Below, one piece after another: positions 8,609-16,997 of a stretch of 34,779 bases of DNA. The notes under the pieces are model-generated. The model had not been told where the DNA came from. It did no database searches and saw only the letters and a program-made list of their open reading frames with translations. Where the stretch lies: contig CAMLRX010000042.1 of assembly GCA_946482545.1 (NCBI GenBank), positions 1-34,779 on the forward strand. The letters run 5' to 3'. The position numbers and the translations under genes are program-made. Position 1 is the first letter of the stretch; each line of letters begins with the position of its first letter. This DNA is from an uncultured Flavihumibacter sp. Lineage in GTDB: Bacteria > Bacteroidota > Bacteroidia > Chitinophagales > Chitinophagaceae.

Positions 8609-9616
8609 ATGAAAGCAATTACAGAAGTTTATCCATTACTGGCAACCCCTGCGAAGATAGCGGTTACCACCCATCAGAAGCCGGATCCCGATGCCATGGG
8701 GTCTTCACTGGCATTGTGCCACCTGCTGCGGCAGTTGGGGCATACCGTTACCGTGGTTTCTCCCACCAACTGGGCCGATTTCCTGAAATGGATGCCCGGC
8801 GCCGCCGAAGTGATCGATTTTGAAGCGAACCGGGATAAAGCCACCATGGCGCTGAAAGAAGCGGAATGGGTGTTCTGCCTCGATTACAACCATTTCGACC
8901 GCACCAAAAACCTGGCGCCCCTGCTCCGGGAACTGAATGCTACTAAAGTGTTGGTGGACCACCACCAGCAACCAGATACCGCCGCCTTTCAGTATGGCAT
9001 CAGCGATACGGGAAAAAGTTCCACCTGCGAAATGATCTACGACTTTATCGTGGAAGGCGGATGGAGCGACATGATCACACTGGATATGGCTTCCTGCCTG
9101 TATTCCGGCGTAATCGGCGATACCGGATCTTTCCGTTTCAAGGCCACCAAAGCTTCCGTGCACCGCATGGTGGCGCATTTGAAGGACCTGGGACTGAACC
9201 ACACAGAAATTCACGAAGCACTTTACGATAATTTCCTGGAGAACAGGCTCCGCTTTATCGGGCACGTGCTTTCCAACAGAATGGAAGTGTTTTATGAATA
9301 CAACGCGGCACTGATCTCTATTACAAAAGGTGATCTCCTTCGGTTCAACATTAAAACCGGCGATACGGAGGGTTTGGTGAACTACCCCCTCAGCATTCAG
9401 GGCATAAAATTCGCCGGGCTGGTGATAGACCGGGACGAAGAAAGAAAATGGAGTTTCCGCAGCAAAGGCAATTTTGACGTGAATACCTTTGCCAGGCTTC
9501 ATTTCGAGGGAGGCGGGCACTTCAACGCCGCAGGCGGAAGAAGCAGCGATGCACTTGATGTAACTGCGCATAAATTCAGGAACGTACTCAAAGAATTTGA
9601 ACATCAACTCACTTAA
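8609..9616 (+). CDS. DHH/DHHA1 phosphoesterase, NrnA type (oligoribonuclease / pAp phosphatase)
   Basis: A 335-residue protein of the DHH superfamily. NrnA-type enzymes degrade very short RNA oligomers and dephosphorylate 3'-phosphoadenosine 5'-phosphate. The metal-binding motifs are in order: His22, Asp26 and Asp28 (THQKPDPDAMGS), Asp92 (CLDYNHFD), the Asp117-His118-His119 triad (VLVDHH) and Asp171 (GDTGSFRF). The C-terminal DHHA1 domain has the GGGH nucleic-acid-binding motif (FEGGGHFNAAGGRS). Length fits NrnA (about 310-340). It is a cytoplasmic enzyme, followed after 72 bases by the FKBP lipoprotein gene. Exact substrate preference cannot be read from sequence, so I leave the symbol empty. 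Confidence 0.88.
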   Translation: MKAITEVYPLLATPAKIAVTTHQKPDPDAMGSSLALCHLLRQLGHTVTVVSPTNWADFLKWMPGAAEVIDFEANRDKATMALKEAEWVFCLDYNHFDRTKNLAPLLRELNATKVLVDHHQQPDTAAFQYGISDTGKSSTCEMIYDFIVEGGWSDMITLDMASCLYSGVIGDTGSFRFKATKASVHRMVAHLKDLGLNHTEIHEALYDNFLENRLRFIGHVLSNRMEVFYEYNAALISITKGDLLRFNIKTGDTEGLVNYPLSIQGIKFAGLVIDRDEERKWSFRSKGNFDVNTFARLHFEGGGHFNAAGGRSSDALDVTAHKFRNVLKEFEHQLT

Positions 9617-9688
9617 GTTTATAGCCCCGGATGGAACGCGCCTCCTCCTTAAGGCCTGAAAAACAATGGCGCTCAAAAACAACGTGTA

Positions 9689-10555
9689 ATGAAACAATTA
9701 TTTCTTTTCGGGGCAGCGCTTACGATACTTGCCGCCGCCGAATCCTGTAAGGGTAAGACCTCTTACGACAAAACCAAGAGCGGACTGATGTACAAGATCA
9801 TCTCCGACGAAAAGAACCCGGTGGTGAAAAAAGGAGAATTCCTGAAAGTGCATTTCCAGCAAAAAGTGCGGGATACAGTACTGATGAGTTCTTTCACTTC
9901 ATTGCCCGAGTACATCCGTGTGGATAGTGTTGGACCGGAATACAGTCCGTTGGAAGTGTTCACCATGCTCCGCAAGGGCGATAGCCTCGTGGTGGCACAG
10001 ATCACCGACACCCTGGAGAAAAAAGGCATGGGTCAGCTTCCTCCCTTCATGAAGAAAGGTGATCACCTTTTGCTTACCCTCCGCGTTCTTGATGTATTTA
10101 AAGATGAAGCCGCTGTGGAAGCCGACCGCGAAAAAGAAGCGGAAGCCTTTAAAGAAGGTGAAGTGAAAGTGCTGCAACAGTTCATGGCTTCCAAGAAGAT
10201 CAACGCGCAACCCGCAGGGAAAGGCGTATTTGTTGAAATCGAACAGCAGGGAACAGGTGCTGTGGCCGACACCGGCAAAACCGTTTCTGTAATGTACACC
10301 GGTACTTTGCTGGACGGCACCAAATTCGACAGCAACCGCGATACCGCCATGAACCCCACCAAACAGCCGCTTACCTTCACCGTTGGTCAGCAACAAATGA
10401 TCCCCGGCTTCGAGCAGGGCGTGAAATTGCTGAGCAAAGGCGCTAAAGCGAAGATATATGTTCCTTCCATGATGGGTTACGGCCGCAGGCCAATGCCCGG
10501 TGGCAAAGGCTACGATCACCTCATTTTTGATGTGGAAGTAGTGGATATTAAGTAA
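9689..10555 (+). CDS. FKBP-type peptidyl-prolyl cis-trans isomerase, lipoprotein
   Basis: A 288-residue protein that should catalyse prolyl isomerisation in the cell envelope. Residues 1-20 form a lipoprotein signal ending in Cys20 (AAESC). Residues 30-135 look like a degenerate FKBP-like domain: GEFLKVHFQQKV and KKGDHLLLTLRVLDV keep the fold pattern but not the active-site residues. A charged helical linker (about 137-170, rich in Glu and Lys) leads to a complete FKBP domain (about 180-288) with Tyr203 (VMYTG), KFDS (212-215), IPGFE (239-243) and a late MMGYGRR. This two-domain layout recalls FkpA/Mip-like proteins, where the first domain dimerises or binds client, but here that domain is FKBP-like. 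A hairpin follows at 10573-10623. Confidence 0.9.
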   Translation: MKQLFLFGAALTILAAAESCKGKTSYDKTKSGLMYKIISDEKNPVVKKGEFLKVHFQQKVRDTVLMSSFTSLPEYIRVDSVGPEYSPLEVFTMLRKGDSLVVAQITDTLEKKGMGQLPPFMKKGDHLLLTLRVLDVFKDEAAVEADREKEAEAFKEGEVKVLQQFMASKKINAQPAGKGVFVEIEQQGTGAVADTGKTVSVMYTGTLLDGTKFDSNRDTAMNPTKQPLTFTVGQQQMIPGFEQGVKLLSKGAKAKIYVPSMMGYGRRPMPGGKGYDHLIFDVEVVDIK

Positions 10556-10572
10556 GGGATAATTTAATGTTG

Positions 10573-10623
10573 AATGTTGGATTTCGAATAGGAAGGCAGC
10601 TTCCTGGTTCGGAATTCAACATT
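10573..10623. terminator. Imperfect hairpin between convergent FKBP and folP genes
   Basis: AATGTTGGATTTCGAATAGG (10573 on) pairs with the reverse complement ending at 10623: about 20 pairs with two G-U wobbles, one small bulge and a 4-base loop at 10596-10599. A run of seven T follows (10622-10628), as expected for plus-strand termination. It shares the stem-base word TGTTGGATTTYGAA with the palindrome at 8062. Confidence 0.7.
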
Positions 10624-10651
10624 TTTTTGGGATGAACCCTCTATTCATCCA

Positions 10652-11470
10652 TCAAAATTCCCCCACCAGCCTCACACACTCCACCGCTTCCTTCACATCG
10701 TGCACACGCAATATAGCCGCGCCCTTCATCAACGCCACCGTATTAAGTACCGTGGTACCATTCAGCGCTTCTTCGGCAGTAATACCCAATGTGCGCCAGA
10801 TCATCCCTTTTCTTGAAACGCCTGCCAGCAAAGGAAGTGAGGGTATATGAAGCAACTTCATGTTGTGGAGCAATTCGAAATTGTGTGCCGTGGTTTTTCC
10901 GAAACCAAAGCCGGGGTCCAGTATAATATCTTTGATGCCCGCGTTCCTGCACGCATGTATTCTTTCAATAAAATAATCCAGGACTTCCTGCGCAACGTTT
11001 TCGTATGCAGGGTCCTGTTGCATGGTGGCAGGTGTGCCTTTCATGTGCATTGCGATATACGGGGCACCCAGCGCCGCTACTGTGGAAAGCATGGCTTCAT
11101 CCATTAAACCTGCGCTGATATCATTCACAATGCCGGCACCTGCATCTATGGCGGCTTTAGCCACAGAGGCGTAATAGGTATCTATAGAAAGAAGCGCGTC
11201 GGGAAAATGTTTGAACAGAGTCTGAATAGCGGGTACCACTCTTTGTATTTCTTCTTCCGCACTGATTTGATCGCTACCGGGACGCGTACTCTGTCCGCCG
11301 ATGTCAAGCATGGCCGCGCCTTCTTCCAGCATCTGTCCAGCTTTTTCCACCAGACCATTCAAACCGGTTCTGCTTCCGGCATAAAAAGAATCGGGCGTAA
11401 CATTGATGATGCCCATGACTACCGGCTTTTCCGCTATAAATAACTTTCCCCTGTAATTGATGCGTAACAT
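10652..11470 (-). CDS. folP: Dihydropteroate synthase
   Basis: FolP joins p-aminobenzoate to dihydropterin pyrophosphate in folate synthesis and is the sulfonamide target. The 272-residue TIM-barrel protein has both family signatures: MGIINVTPDSFY (residues 19-30) and LDIGGQSTRPG (about 55-65), plus DPGFGFGKT and the late GVSRKGMI block with the conserved Ser-Arg-Lys. Length is normal. It is a single gene on the minus strand, convergent with the FKBP gene and divergent from the DUF1599 operon. Confidence 0.97.
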   Translation of the reverse strand: MLRINYRGKLFIAEKPVVMGIINVTPDSFYAGSRTGLNGLVEKAGQMLEEGAAMLDIGGQSTRPGSDQISAEEEIQRVVPAIQTLFKHFPDALLSIDTYYASVAKAAIDAGAGIVNDISAGLMDEAMLSTVAALGAPYIAMHMKGTPATMQQDPAYENVAQEVLDYFIERIHACRNAGIKDIILDPGFGFGKTTAHNFELLHNMKLLHIPSLPLLAGVSRKGMIWRTLGITAEEALNGTTVLNTVALMKGAAILRVHDVKEAVECVRLVGEF

Positions 11471-11483
11471 GCGCCTGATTCTT

Positions 11484-11491
11484 TACTTTTG
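11484..11491 (+). promoter_or_regulatory. -7 promoter element (TACTTTTG) that fixes the DUF1599 start
   Basis: TACTTTTG matches TAnnTTTG and overlaps the alternative TTG start at 11489. Transcription from here would begin at roughly 11496 or later, so the ATG at 11513 must be the true start of the DUF1599 gene. Confidence 0.5.
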
Positions 11492-11512
11492 AAGGCTGTA
11501 TACAAGCCTTTT

Positions 11513-12076
11513 ATGAACAATATTCCGAATACGTTAGAACAATACAATGCCGCCCTCGGCCGATGCAAAGATATCTTTCTGAAGAAAACAAAAGACTATG
11601 GCACTTCCTGGCGCGTACTGCGCACCATTTCGGTAGCGGACCAGTTGTACATAAAAGTGCAGCGGATACGTACCATCCAGGAGAATAAAACGCAGTTGGT
11701 CGGTGATGATATTAAAGGTGAATTCATCGGGATCGTGAACTATGGCATTATCGGTTTGATACAACTCGATATTGGCGCCGGTGTGGTGGACGAACTTCCC
11801 TATGAAAAAGCACAGGAACTGTATGAAACGAAGGCGCTGGCCGTACGTGAACTGATGGAGAAAAAGAACCATGACTACGGGGAAGCATGGCGCGAAATGA
11901 GCCAGGAAAGTCTGGCAGACCTGATACTGGTGAAACTGCTGCGCATCCGCCAGATCCTTGCCAACGATGGTAAAACACTCATCAGCGAAGGGATCGACGC
12001 CAATTACCAGGATATCGTAAATTACGCACTCTTCGCTCTTATACTGATAGAAGAAGGAAAACACCGGAACGCATAA
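11513..12076 (+). CDS. DUF1599 protein with internal duplication
   Basis: A 187-residue cytoplasmic protein of the DUF1599 family, a small helical family linked by others to nucleotide-related functions; activity is not established. The sequence is two copies of one unit: about residues 19-84 and 112-177. Both copies show KK..DYG..WR, then AD....K..RIR.I, then DI(V/K)..F/Y...NY with a hydrophobic end (FIGIVNYGIIGLI and YQDIVNYALFALI). The ATG at 11513 is preferred over the upstream TTG because a promoter element overlaps the TTG. It is the first of three plus-strand genes spaced 12 and 8 bases apart, so an operon with the DoxX-like and permease genes is likely. Confidence 0.8.
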   Translation: MNNIPNTLEQYNAALGRCKDIFLKKTKDYGTSWRVLRTISVADQLYIKVQRIRTIQENKTQLVGDDIKGEFIGIVNYGIIGLIQLDIGAGVVDELPYEKAQELYETKALAVRELMEKKNHDYGEAWREMSQESLADLILVKLLRIRQILANDGKTLISEGIDANYQDIVNYALFALILIEEGKHRNA

Positions 12077-12088
12077 AAAGATCGTACT

Positions 12089-13222
12089 ATGAAGTTATTG
12101 CTAACCCTTATCAGGTGGTTTGTTGGAATCTTATTTATTTTTTCAGGATTGATCAAGGCCAATGATCCGCTCGGACTCAGCTATAAAATGCAGGAATTCT
12201 TTGAAGTGTGGGGCATGCACGGCTTCAACGATTATACCCTGGCCCTTTCGGTGCTGATGATCGCCTTCGAGATCATTGCCGGGGTAGCCGTGATTGTGGG
12301 GTGGAAGATGCGCCTGTTCAGTTGGCTGCTCCTGCTCCTCATCATCTTCTTTACTTTCCTTACCGCTTATGCGCTTTTCTCCGGTAAAATAAAGACCTGT
12401 GGTTGTTTCGGAGATTGTATCCCCCTCACCGCAAATCAGTCTTTCTGGAAAGACGTGATCCTTACCGTACTAATCGGCATCATATTTTTGTACCGGAACA
12501 AAATACAACCCACGCTGGGCACGGGAAAGAACGTGCTTATCCTGCTGCTGACCACCATTTTCAGCTTCGGCATCCAGTGGTATGTATTGCAACACCAGCC
12601 CGTACTGGATTGCCTTCCGTACAAAGTCGGCAATAACATCCCGGAAAAAATGAAGGCGCCAGCCGGTTCCATCCCCGATAGTATCGTGATCAACTTCGTG
12701 TACAATAAAGGAGGAAAAGAAGTGGAATTCTCCGCCGACGCGTTCCCCGAAGATTTCGACGAATCCGTTTACCAGTTTGTGCGCCGCTACGACAAGGTGG
12801 TACGCAAAGGAAATGCTGAACCGCCCATTAAAGATTTCTCCCTCAACACGCTCAGCGGCAACGATACCACTACGGCCATTATGGAGCACCTAGGCTTTAC
12901 CGTGCTTTTCTTCGCGAAAGATGTCAGTACGCCAGTAAGTGCCTGGGCCAACCGTTTCAAAGAAATTCAAACCGCTGCCGCGCTCCGCAATATACCCGTA
13001 TTACTGGTGACGGCTGACGCCACAGGAATGCAGCGGGAGCTGGCCAAAGCTGGTGTGAACGCGCCGGTTATTCTGAAGTGTGATGCCGTAGCTATAAAAA
13101 CGGCCGCGCGCACCAACCCTGCCTTGTACATCCTGAACCAGGGGAACATCATTGGAAAATGGGGGAAGGCCGATCTTGATAAGGCCATTAAAGCCATTCA
13201 GAAACTGGAAGGAATCCGGTAA
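12089..13222 (+). CDS. DoxX/MauE-like membrane protein with thioredoxin-like tail (BT_3928 type)
   Basis: A 377-residue inner-membrane protein. Residues 1-165 hold about five hydrophobic segments of the DoxX/MauE type, including FSGLIKANDPLGLSYKMQEF and a cysteine cluster CGCFGDC (Cys104, Cys106, Cys110) in the loop after the third segment. The soluble C-terminal part (about 225-377) follows a thioredoxin/redoxin pattern (FTVLFFAKDVSTPVSAWANR, IPVLLVTAD, NPALYILNQGNIIGKW) but lacks the CxxC active site. It fits the family often named BT_3928 in Bacteroidota; function is unknown. A role in thiol handling across the membrane is inference from the MauE-like cysteines. Middle gene of a probable operon, 8 bases before the permease gene. 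Confidence 0.8.
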   Translation: MKLLLTLIRWFVGILFIFSGLIKANDPLGLSYKMQEFFEVWGMHGFNDYTLALSVLMIAFEIIAGVAVIVGWKMRLFSWLLLLLIIFFTFLTAYALFSGKIKTCGCFGDCIPLTANQSFWKDVILTVLIGIIFLYRNKIQPTLGTGKNVLILLLTTIFSFGIQWYVLQHQPVLDCLPYKVGNNIPEKMKAPAGSIPDSIVINFVYNKGGKEVEFSADAFPEDFDESVYQFVRRYDKVVRKGNAEPPIKDFSLNTLSGNDTTTAIMEHLGFTVLFFAKDVSTPVSAWANRFKEIQTAAALRNIPVLLVTADATGMQRELAKAGVNAPVILKCDAVAIKTAARTNPALYILNQGNIIGKWGKADLDKAIKAIQKLEGIR

Positions 13223-13230
13223 CTTAGAAC

Positions 13231-14277
13231 ATGGCCCGTTTCCTGCTCCGCAAACTGCTTTATGCCGCCCTGGTGATGCTGGGGGTGATGATATTGGTAT
13301 TTGTGCTGTTCCAGGGATTGGGCGATCCTGCCCGGCTCGTGGTAGGACAAAGCGCCGATCCGAAAACGCAGGCCAATATCCGCAAAGAACTTTACCTCGA
13401 TCAGCCCAAATGGAAACAGTTTCTTTTTTACCTCAATGATGTATCGCCAATTGCTTTGCATACCAAGGAAGCCATTGCTGAAAAAGAGCTGAAAGGTATT
13501 TTTATTGGCGGGGAAACAAAACTGGTGCTGAAGCAACCCTATCTCCGCCGTTCTTACCAATCGCGGCGACCGGTAGCCGACCTGCTGCTGGAAGCATTAC
13601 CGGGAACACTTGTGCTGAGTTTTGCTGCAATACTTTTCGCCACAGTATTCGGGATAGCATTGGGGATGCTTGCCGCTGTAAAAAAATACCGCTGGCCCGA
13701 CTACCTTATTCAGTTCGGCAGCATCACCGGCATTTCCGCCCCCTCTTTCTTTACCGGCATCATCATCGCTTTTCTTTTTGGGTTCGTATGGCATCGTTTC
13801 ACCGGACTATCTATGACCGGTAGCTTATATGGCATAGACCCGGTTCACGGCAAGTTCATCCAATGGAAAAACCTCCTCCTGCCGGCCATCACATTAGGAA
13901 TCCGCCCCCTGGCCATCATTACCCAGTTAACAAGAAGTTCCATGCTCGATGTACTTTCCCAGGACTATATCCGGACGGCCAGGGCAAAAGGACTTTCCAG
14001 GGCCAGGATACTTTTCCGCCACGCCCTTCCAAATGCACTTAATCCCGTGATCACCGCTATTACCGGGTGGTTCGCGGAATTACTCGCAGGCGCTTTTTTC
14101 GTGGAATACATTTTCGGCTGGAGAGGGGTAGGGCGGATTACGGTGGAAGCACTTGAAAAACTGGACTTCCCCGTGCTGATGGGATCGGTGCTGCTCACCG
14201 CATTCTTTTTTACCCTCATGAATGTGTTCGCCGACCTGTTGTACAGGCTCACAGACCCCCGTGTAAAAATTCATTAA
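13231..14277 (+). CDS. ABC transporter permease, DppB/OppB type
   Basis: A 348-residue permease subunit of the dipeptide/oligopeptide/nickel ABC importer family. It starts with the family's first membrane helix and GDPAR motif (residues about 31-35), has about six transmembrane helices, and carries the cytoplasmic coupling-helix motif (RTARAKGLSRARILFRHALP) where the ATPase docks. Between the first helix and the conserved RRSYQSRRPV it has a longer periplasmic loop than usual (roughly 40 extra residues around YLNDVSPIALHTKEAI). No DppA, DppC, DppD or DppF gene is adjacent, so its partners must be encoded elsewhere. Substrate cannot be assigned. Confidence 0.88.
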   Translation: MARFLLRKLLYAALVMLGVMILVFVLFQGLGDPARLVVGQSADPKTQANIRKELYLDQPKWKQFLFYLNDVSPIALHTKEAIAEKELKGIFIGGETKLVLKQPYLRRSYQSRRPVADLLLEALPGTLVLSFAAILFATVFGIALGMLAAVKKYRWPDYLIQFGSITGISAPSFFTGIIIAFLFGFVWHRFTGLSMTGSLYGIDPVHGKFIQWKNLLLPAITLGIRPLAIITQLTRSSMLDVLSQDYIRTARAKGLSRARILFRHALPNALNPVITAITGWFAELLAGAFFVEYIFGWRGVGRITVEALEKLDFPVLMGSVLLTAFFFTLMNVFADLLYRLTDPRVKIH

Positions 14278-14405
14278 AATCTAATCTGGCATACTTGCAA
14301 ATCCCGGTTTAATTCAGGAACTTTAGATGCTTTCCCATTAAAACTGATGCGCCCCTTCCTGGCCCGTGGAACCAATATTGCATTCACCATTCAAATGCCA
14401 TCAGC

Positions 14406-14828
14406 ATGAAAACCGCCTCACAACTTTTATCCAGAAAAGGAACTGATTTTAATGTGATCACCCCGGATACGCCGGTATTAAAAGCCATCCACCACATGGG
14501 CTGCGCCAACAGTGATTTTGTAGTAGTAAAAGCCGGAGAATTGTACCTTGGCATTGTTACCGAAGCGGATTATACCCGTAAAGTGGTGATGCGCAACCAG
14601 CATGAACGTACACTTTACGCAAGGGATATCATGAATTCAAACCTCCCCATCGTCAGTATGCAGGATTCTGTGGAAAAATGTATGCAACTCATGCAACAGT
14701 TCCATGTGCATTATCTGCCCGTTTTTGAGGAAATGAATTTTGCAGGCATCATTACTATGGATGACATTATCCGCGAAGCGTTACTGGACCACGATATCTT
14801 CGACCGCAGAGCAGAACAGGTCGCTTAA
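14406..14828 (+). CDS. CBS-domain pair protein
   Basis: A 140-residue protein made of two CBS motifs (about 8-66 and 73-130) and nothing else. Such pairs bind adenine nucleotides and act as energy or redox sensors. The typical repeats are visible: YLGIVTEADYTRKVVMR in the first half and YLPVFEEMNFAGIITMDDII in the second. It is paralogous to the CBS protein at 19678, but its first motif reads NSDFVVVKAGE in place of IGSLVVVEDDE. Its stop TAA shares TTAA (14825-14828) with the stop of the convergent DUF721 gene. Confidence 0.85.
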   Translation: MKTASQLLSRKGTDFNVITPDTPVLKAIHHMGCANSDFVVVKAGELYLGIVTEADYTRKVVMRNQHERTLYARDIMNSNLPIVSMQDSVEKCMQLMQQFHVHYLPVFEEMNFAGIITMDDIIREALLDHDIFDRRAEQVA

Positions 14829-15106
14829 CGGATCACCACATCACGGATTACTTTTTCGCCCAGCGCCTCGTTCACCCTTTCTATGATCTTCTCTTTCTGG
14901 TAATGCAGTTCCTGCTTTAGCGGAGCAACTGTGGTATGTACGAAAAGTGTTTGCTGGACGATTTGAATTTTGTCCGTGTATTTGGCTACGGTCTTGCCCA
15001 TGATATTTCCCCACACATCTTCGATGCGTGCAGATTGAACGCCGTATTTGAGTTTGCTTTTGTTCAGAAACTCCTGCATGGCTTCTCCCAAGGAATATTC
15101 TCCCAT
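14825..15106 (-). CDS. DUF721 family protein (DciA-like)
   Basis: A 93-residue protein of the DUF721 family. Family members in other bacteria (DciA) load or support the replicative helicase; Bacteroidota versions are short, like this one, and not well studied. Visible marks are LGEAMQEFLNKSKL at the start, the VWGNIMGKTVAKYT segment and LFVHTTVAPLKQELHYQKE, ending with the IRDVVIR strand. It starts 35 bases after the purE stop and may be read through from purKE. Its stop overlaps that of the convergent CBS gene through TTAA. Confidence 0.8.
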   Translation of the reverse strand: MGEYSLGEAMQEFLNKSKLKYGVQSARIEDVWGNIMGKTVAKYTDKIQIVQQTLFVHTTVAPLKQELHYQKEKIIERVNEALGEKVIRDVVIR

Positions 15107-15141
15107 AACCTGAAGTTGTAAAGTAAGTTACTGTAATTCGC

Positions 15142-15657
15142 TTAAAGATCGAACGCGTTGGGCAGGCCTTTTTCTTTAAGGTTATCCACTTTTTTCAGCA
15201 CTTCTTCTTCCAGTTCCTGTTTATAACGGGCTACCTTATCGCCAATGGCCGGCTCAAAAGCACCGATCATAGAAGCAGCTAAAATACCAGCATTCTTTGA
15301 TGCGTTCAGGGCCACAGTTGCCACGGGAATACCATTGGGCATCTGGAGGATAGAGAGCAGGGAATCCCAGCCGTCTATTGAGTTAGAAGATTTAACCGGA
15401 ACACCAATCACCGGGAGGGGCGTGAGTGAAGCCACCATACCAGGTAAATGCGCGGCACCACCGGCCCCGGCTATAATTACTTTAATACCACGCTCTCTTG
15501 CGCCCTGGGCGTATTTTACCATACGGAGCGGGGTTCTGTGTGCGGACACCACCGTGATTTCGTAACCGATACCAAATTGTGTGAGCATATCGGCGGCGGC
15601 CTGCATAACCGGCAGATCGCTGTCGCTGCCCATGATAATACCAACTGCTGGAATCAT
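15142..15657 (-). CDS. purE: N5-carboxyaminoimidazole ribonucleotide mutase
   Basis: PurE (class I) moves the carboxyl group of N5-CAIR to give CAIR in purine synthesis, acting after PurK. The 171-residue protein has the expected GSDSDLPVM phosphate-binding loop (10-18), the SAHRTP motif with His40, [11 protein letters not shown] (64-74) and [19 protein letters not shown]. Length is normal. It starts 22 bases after the purK stop, so purK and purE form an operon, and the substrate can pass from one to the other. Confidence 0.97.
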   Translation of the reverse strand: MIPAVGIIMGSDSDLPVMQAAADMLTQFGIGYEITVVSAHRTPLRMVKYAQGARERGIKVIIAGAGGAAHLPGMVASLTPLPVIGVPVKSSNSIDGWDSLLSILQMPNGIPVATVALNASKNAGILAASMIGAFEPAIGDKVARYKQELEEEVLKKVDNLKEKGLPNAFDL

Positions 15658-15679
15658 AAAAAATCTTATTGCTTGATGC

Positions 15680-16807
15680 TTATTCTGCTGTTTTCACTTT
15701 GAGCGCCTGTTTCACGCGTGTGGCTTTGTGCACGAGGTCGATCCGGTCGTTGCCGAGGATGGTGACGTGTCCCATTTTGCGCCCAGGCTTGGTTTGTTTC
15801 TTTCCGTAAAGGTGTACATATACCTTATCCATTTTCAGGATTTCTTCCAGTCCTTCGTAATGAACGGGGCCGGAAAAACCTTCCTCTCCGATCAGGTTCA
15901 CCAGCGCTGAAGGCAGCAACGCATCAGTATTGCCCAGGGGCATTGCGAGCAGGATGCGCCAGAGCATATCGTACTGGGAAGTGATATGGGCCTCAATGGT
16001 ATGGTGTCCGCTGTTGTGCACCCGCGGGGCAGTTTCATTCACCAATACTTCACCGTTCTTGTCCACGAACAATTCCACGGCGAAAAGTCCGGGGGATTGC
16101 AGGGCCTTGACCAGTTTCAGCGCGATGGCCTCGGCTTTCCAGAGGGTTTTCTCCAGCAAATTTGCGGGACTCAGTTGGAAATCCAGCAAATTGAGGCGGG
16201 GATCGAACACCATTTCAACGGGGGGGAAAAGCGCCGTTTCGCCCGAAGGACTTACTGCCACCATTACAGCGATCTCTTTTTCAAGGTTCACCATTTTCTC
16301 CAGTACCGAAGGCGCATTGAAGCCTTTCTCAAAATCTGCTGCGGTGTGCATCAGTTCCACGCCTTTCCCGTCGTATCCGCCTTCGCCAAGTTTCTGTACT
16401 GCTGGCAGGAACGAAGTATGTTCGCGGAGCGCAGCCTTGTTTTGAAGAATTACAAACGGGGAAGTGGGGATCTCCTGTTCTTTATAAAATTCCTTCTGAA
16501 TAATCTTGTTCTTGATGATGCGCAATGCGGAAGGTTTGGGGTACACTTTTATCCCTTCTTTTTCCAGTTGCTCCAGCGCCTCCAGGTTTACCGCTTCAAT
16601 TTCAATGGTAAGTACATCCACCTTTTTGCCAAACTGGTATACCGTATCGTAATCCCTGATATCTCCTTTTACGAAGTGGTGGCACAAATGCGCCGCCGGA
16701 CAGGTTTCGTCGTTCTCTAGTACATAAGTTTCCACGTGGTAATTGGCTGCCTGCTGCAATAACATCCTGCCCAGTTGCCCGCCACCTAAAATGCCCGCTT
16801 TGATCAT
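15680..16807 (-). CDS. purK: N5-carboxyaminoimidazole ribonucleotide synthase
   Basis: PurK uses ATP and bicarbonate to carboxylate AIR to N5-CAIR. The 375-residue ATP-grasp protein has the N-terminal GGGQLGRML loop (8-16), the ATP-grasp lid segment [10 protein letters not shown], and the late [17 protein letters not shown] block with metal- and substrate-binding residues. The ATG at 16805-16807 is chosen: it gives [11 protein letters not shown], the family start, and a TATCTTCG element on the minus strand ends 17 bases before it. The longer reading from 16882 starts upstream of that promoter and is rejected. First gene of purK-purE. Confidence 0.96.
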   Translation of the reverse strand: MIKAGILGGGQLGRMLLQQAANYHVETYVLENDETCPAAHLCHHFVKGDIRDYDTVYQFGKKVDVLTIEIEAVNLEALEQLEKEGIKVYPKPSALRIIKNKIIQKEFYKEQEIPTSPFVILQNKAALREHTSFLPAVQKLGEGGYDGKGVELMHTAADFEKGFNAPSVLEKMVNLEKEIAVMVAVSPSGETALFPPVEMVFDPRLNLLDFQLSPANLLEKTLWKAEAIALKLVKALQSPGLFAVELFVDKNGEVLVNETAPRVHNSGHHTIEAHITSQYDMLWRILLAMPLGNTDALLPSALVNLIGEEGFSGPVHYEGLEEILKMDKVYVHLYGKKQTKPGRKMGHVTILGNDRIDLVHKATRVKQALKVKTAE

Positions 16808-16824
16808 GTTCGTAACTTGAACCG

Positions 16825-16832
16825 CGAAGATA
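16825..16832 (-). promoter_or_regulatory. purK: -7-like element (TATCTTCG) for purKE
   Basis: The minus strand reads TATCTTCG, one base from TAnnTTTG, ending 17 bases before the purK ATG. It supports the shorter purK start. Confidence 0.42.
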
Positions 16833-16895
16833 TTGGTTTTAGGCAGGAAGTTCGGGGGATACGTCCAAAATTCAGGTTTCAAATCTTAAAATCTA

Positions 16896-16903
16896 TACCT
16901 TTG
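16896..16903 (+). promoter_or_regulatory. -7 promoter element (TACCTTTG) upstream of the hpd leader
   Basis: TACCTTTG is an exact TAnnTTTG match. It lies 5 bases before a possible 28-residue ORF and 232 bases before the hpd start. It is the best promoter candidate for hpd, which would then have a long, structured leader. Confidence 0.4.
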
Positions 16904-16908
16904 GGCAG

Positions 16909-16995
16909 ATGAAACCGGATTATCCACATAAGACATTCTCCGATGAGCGGGTGCACTTCTGCCTGCTGATGGTTTCTTTGGCGATGGACTCGTGA
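16909..16995 (+). CDS. Possible 28-residue ORF in the hpd leader
   Basis: An ATG five bases after a TACCTTTG promoter element opens a 28-codon frame (MKPDYPHKTF... LLMVSLAMDS) ending TGA at 16993-16995. I do not recognise it. The promoter-to-ATG spacing equals that of the ABC exporter gene at 20157, which supports a start here. The peptide could be a leader ORF for hpd, a remnant of a decayed gene, or chance. The inverted repeat at 16998 begins just after its stop. Low confidence. Confidence 0.22.
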   Translation: MKPDYPHKTFSDERVHFCLLMVSLAMDS

Positions 16996-16997
16996 AA

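Noticed and set aside
8705..9697. Long minus-strand open frame (330 codons) opposite the NrnA-type gene
   Set aside because: It is the antisense shadow of a clearly conserved gene; its translation has no recognisable domain.
11489..11512. TTG start eight codons upstream for the DUF1599 gene
   Set aside because: The TTG is part of the -7 promoter element TACTTTTG, so it would not be transcribed.
15986..16720. Plus-strand open frame (244 codons) opposite purK
   Set aside because: Antisense shadow of purK, no family resemblance.
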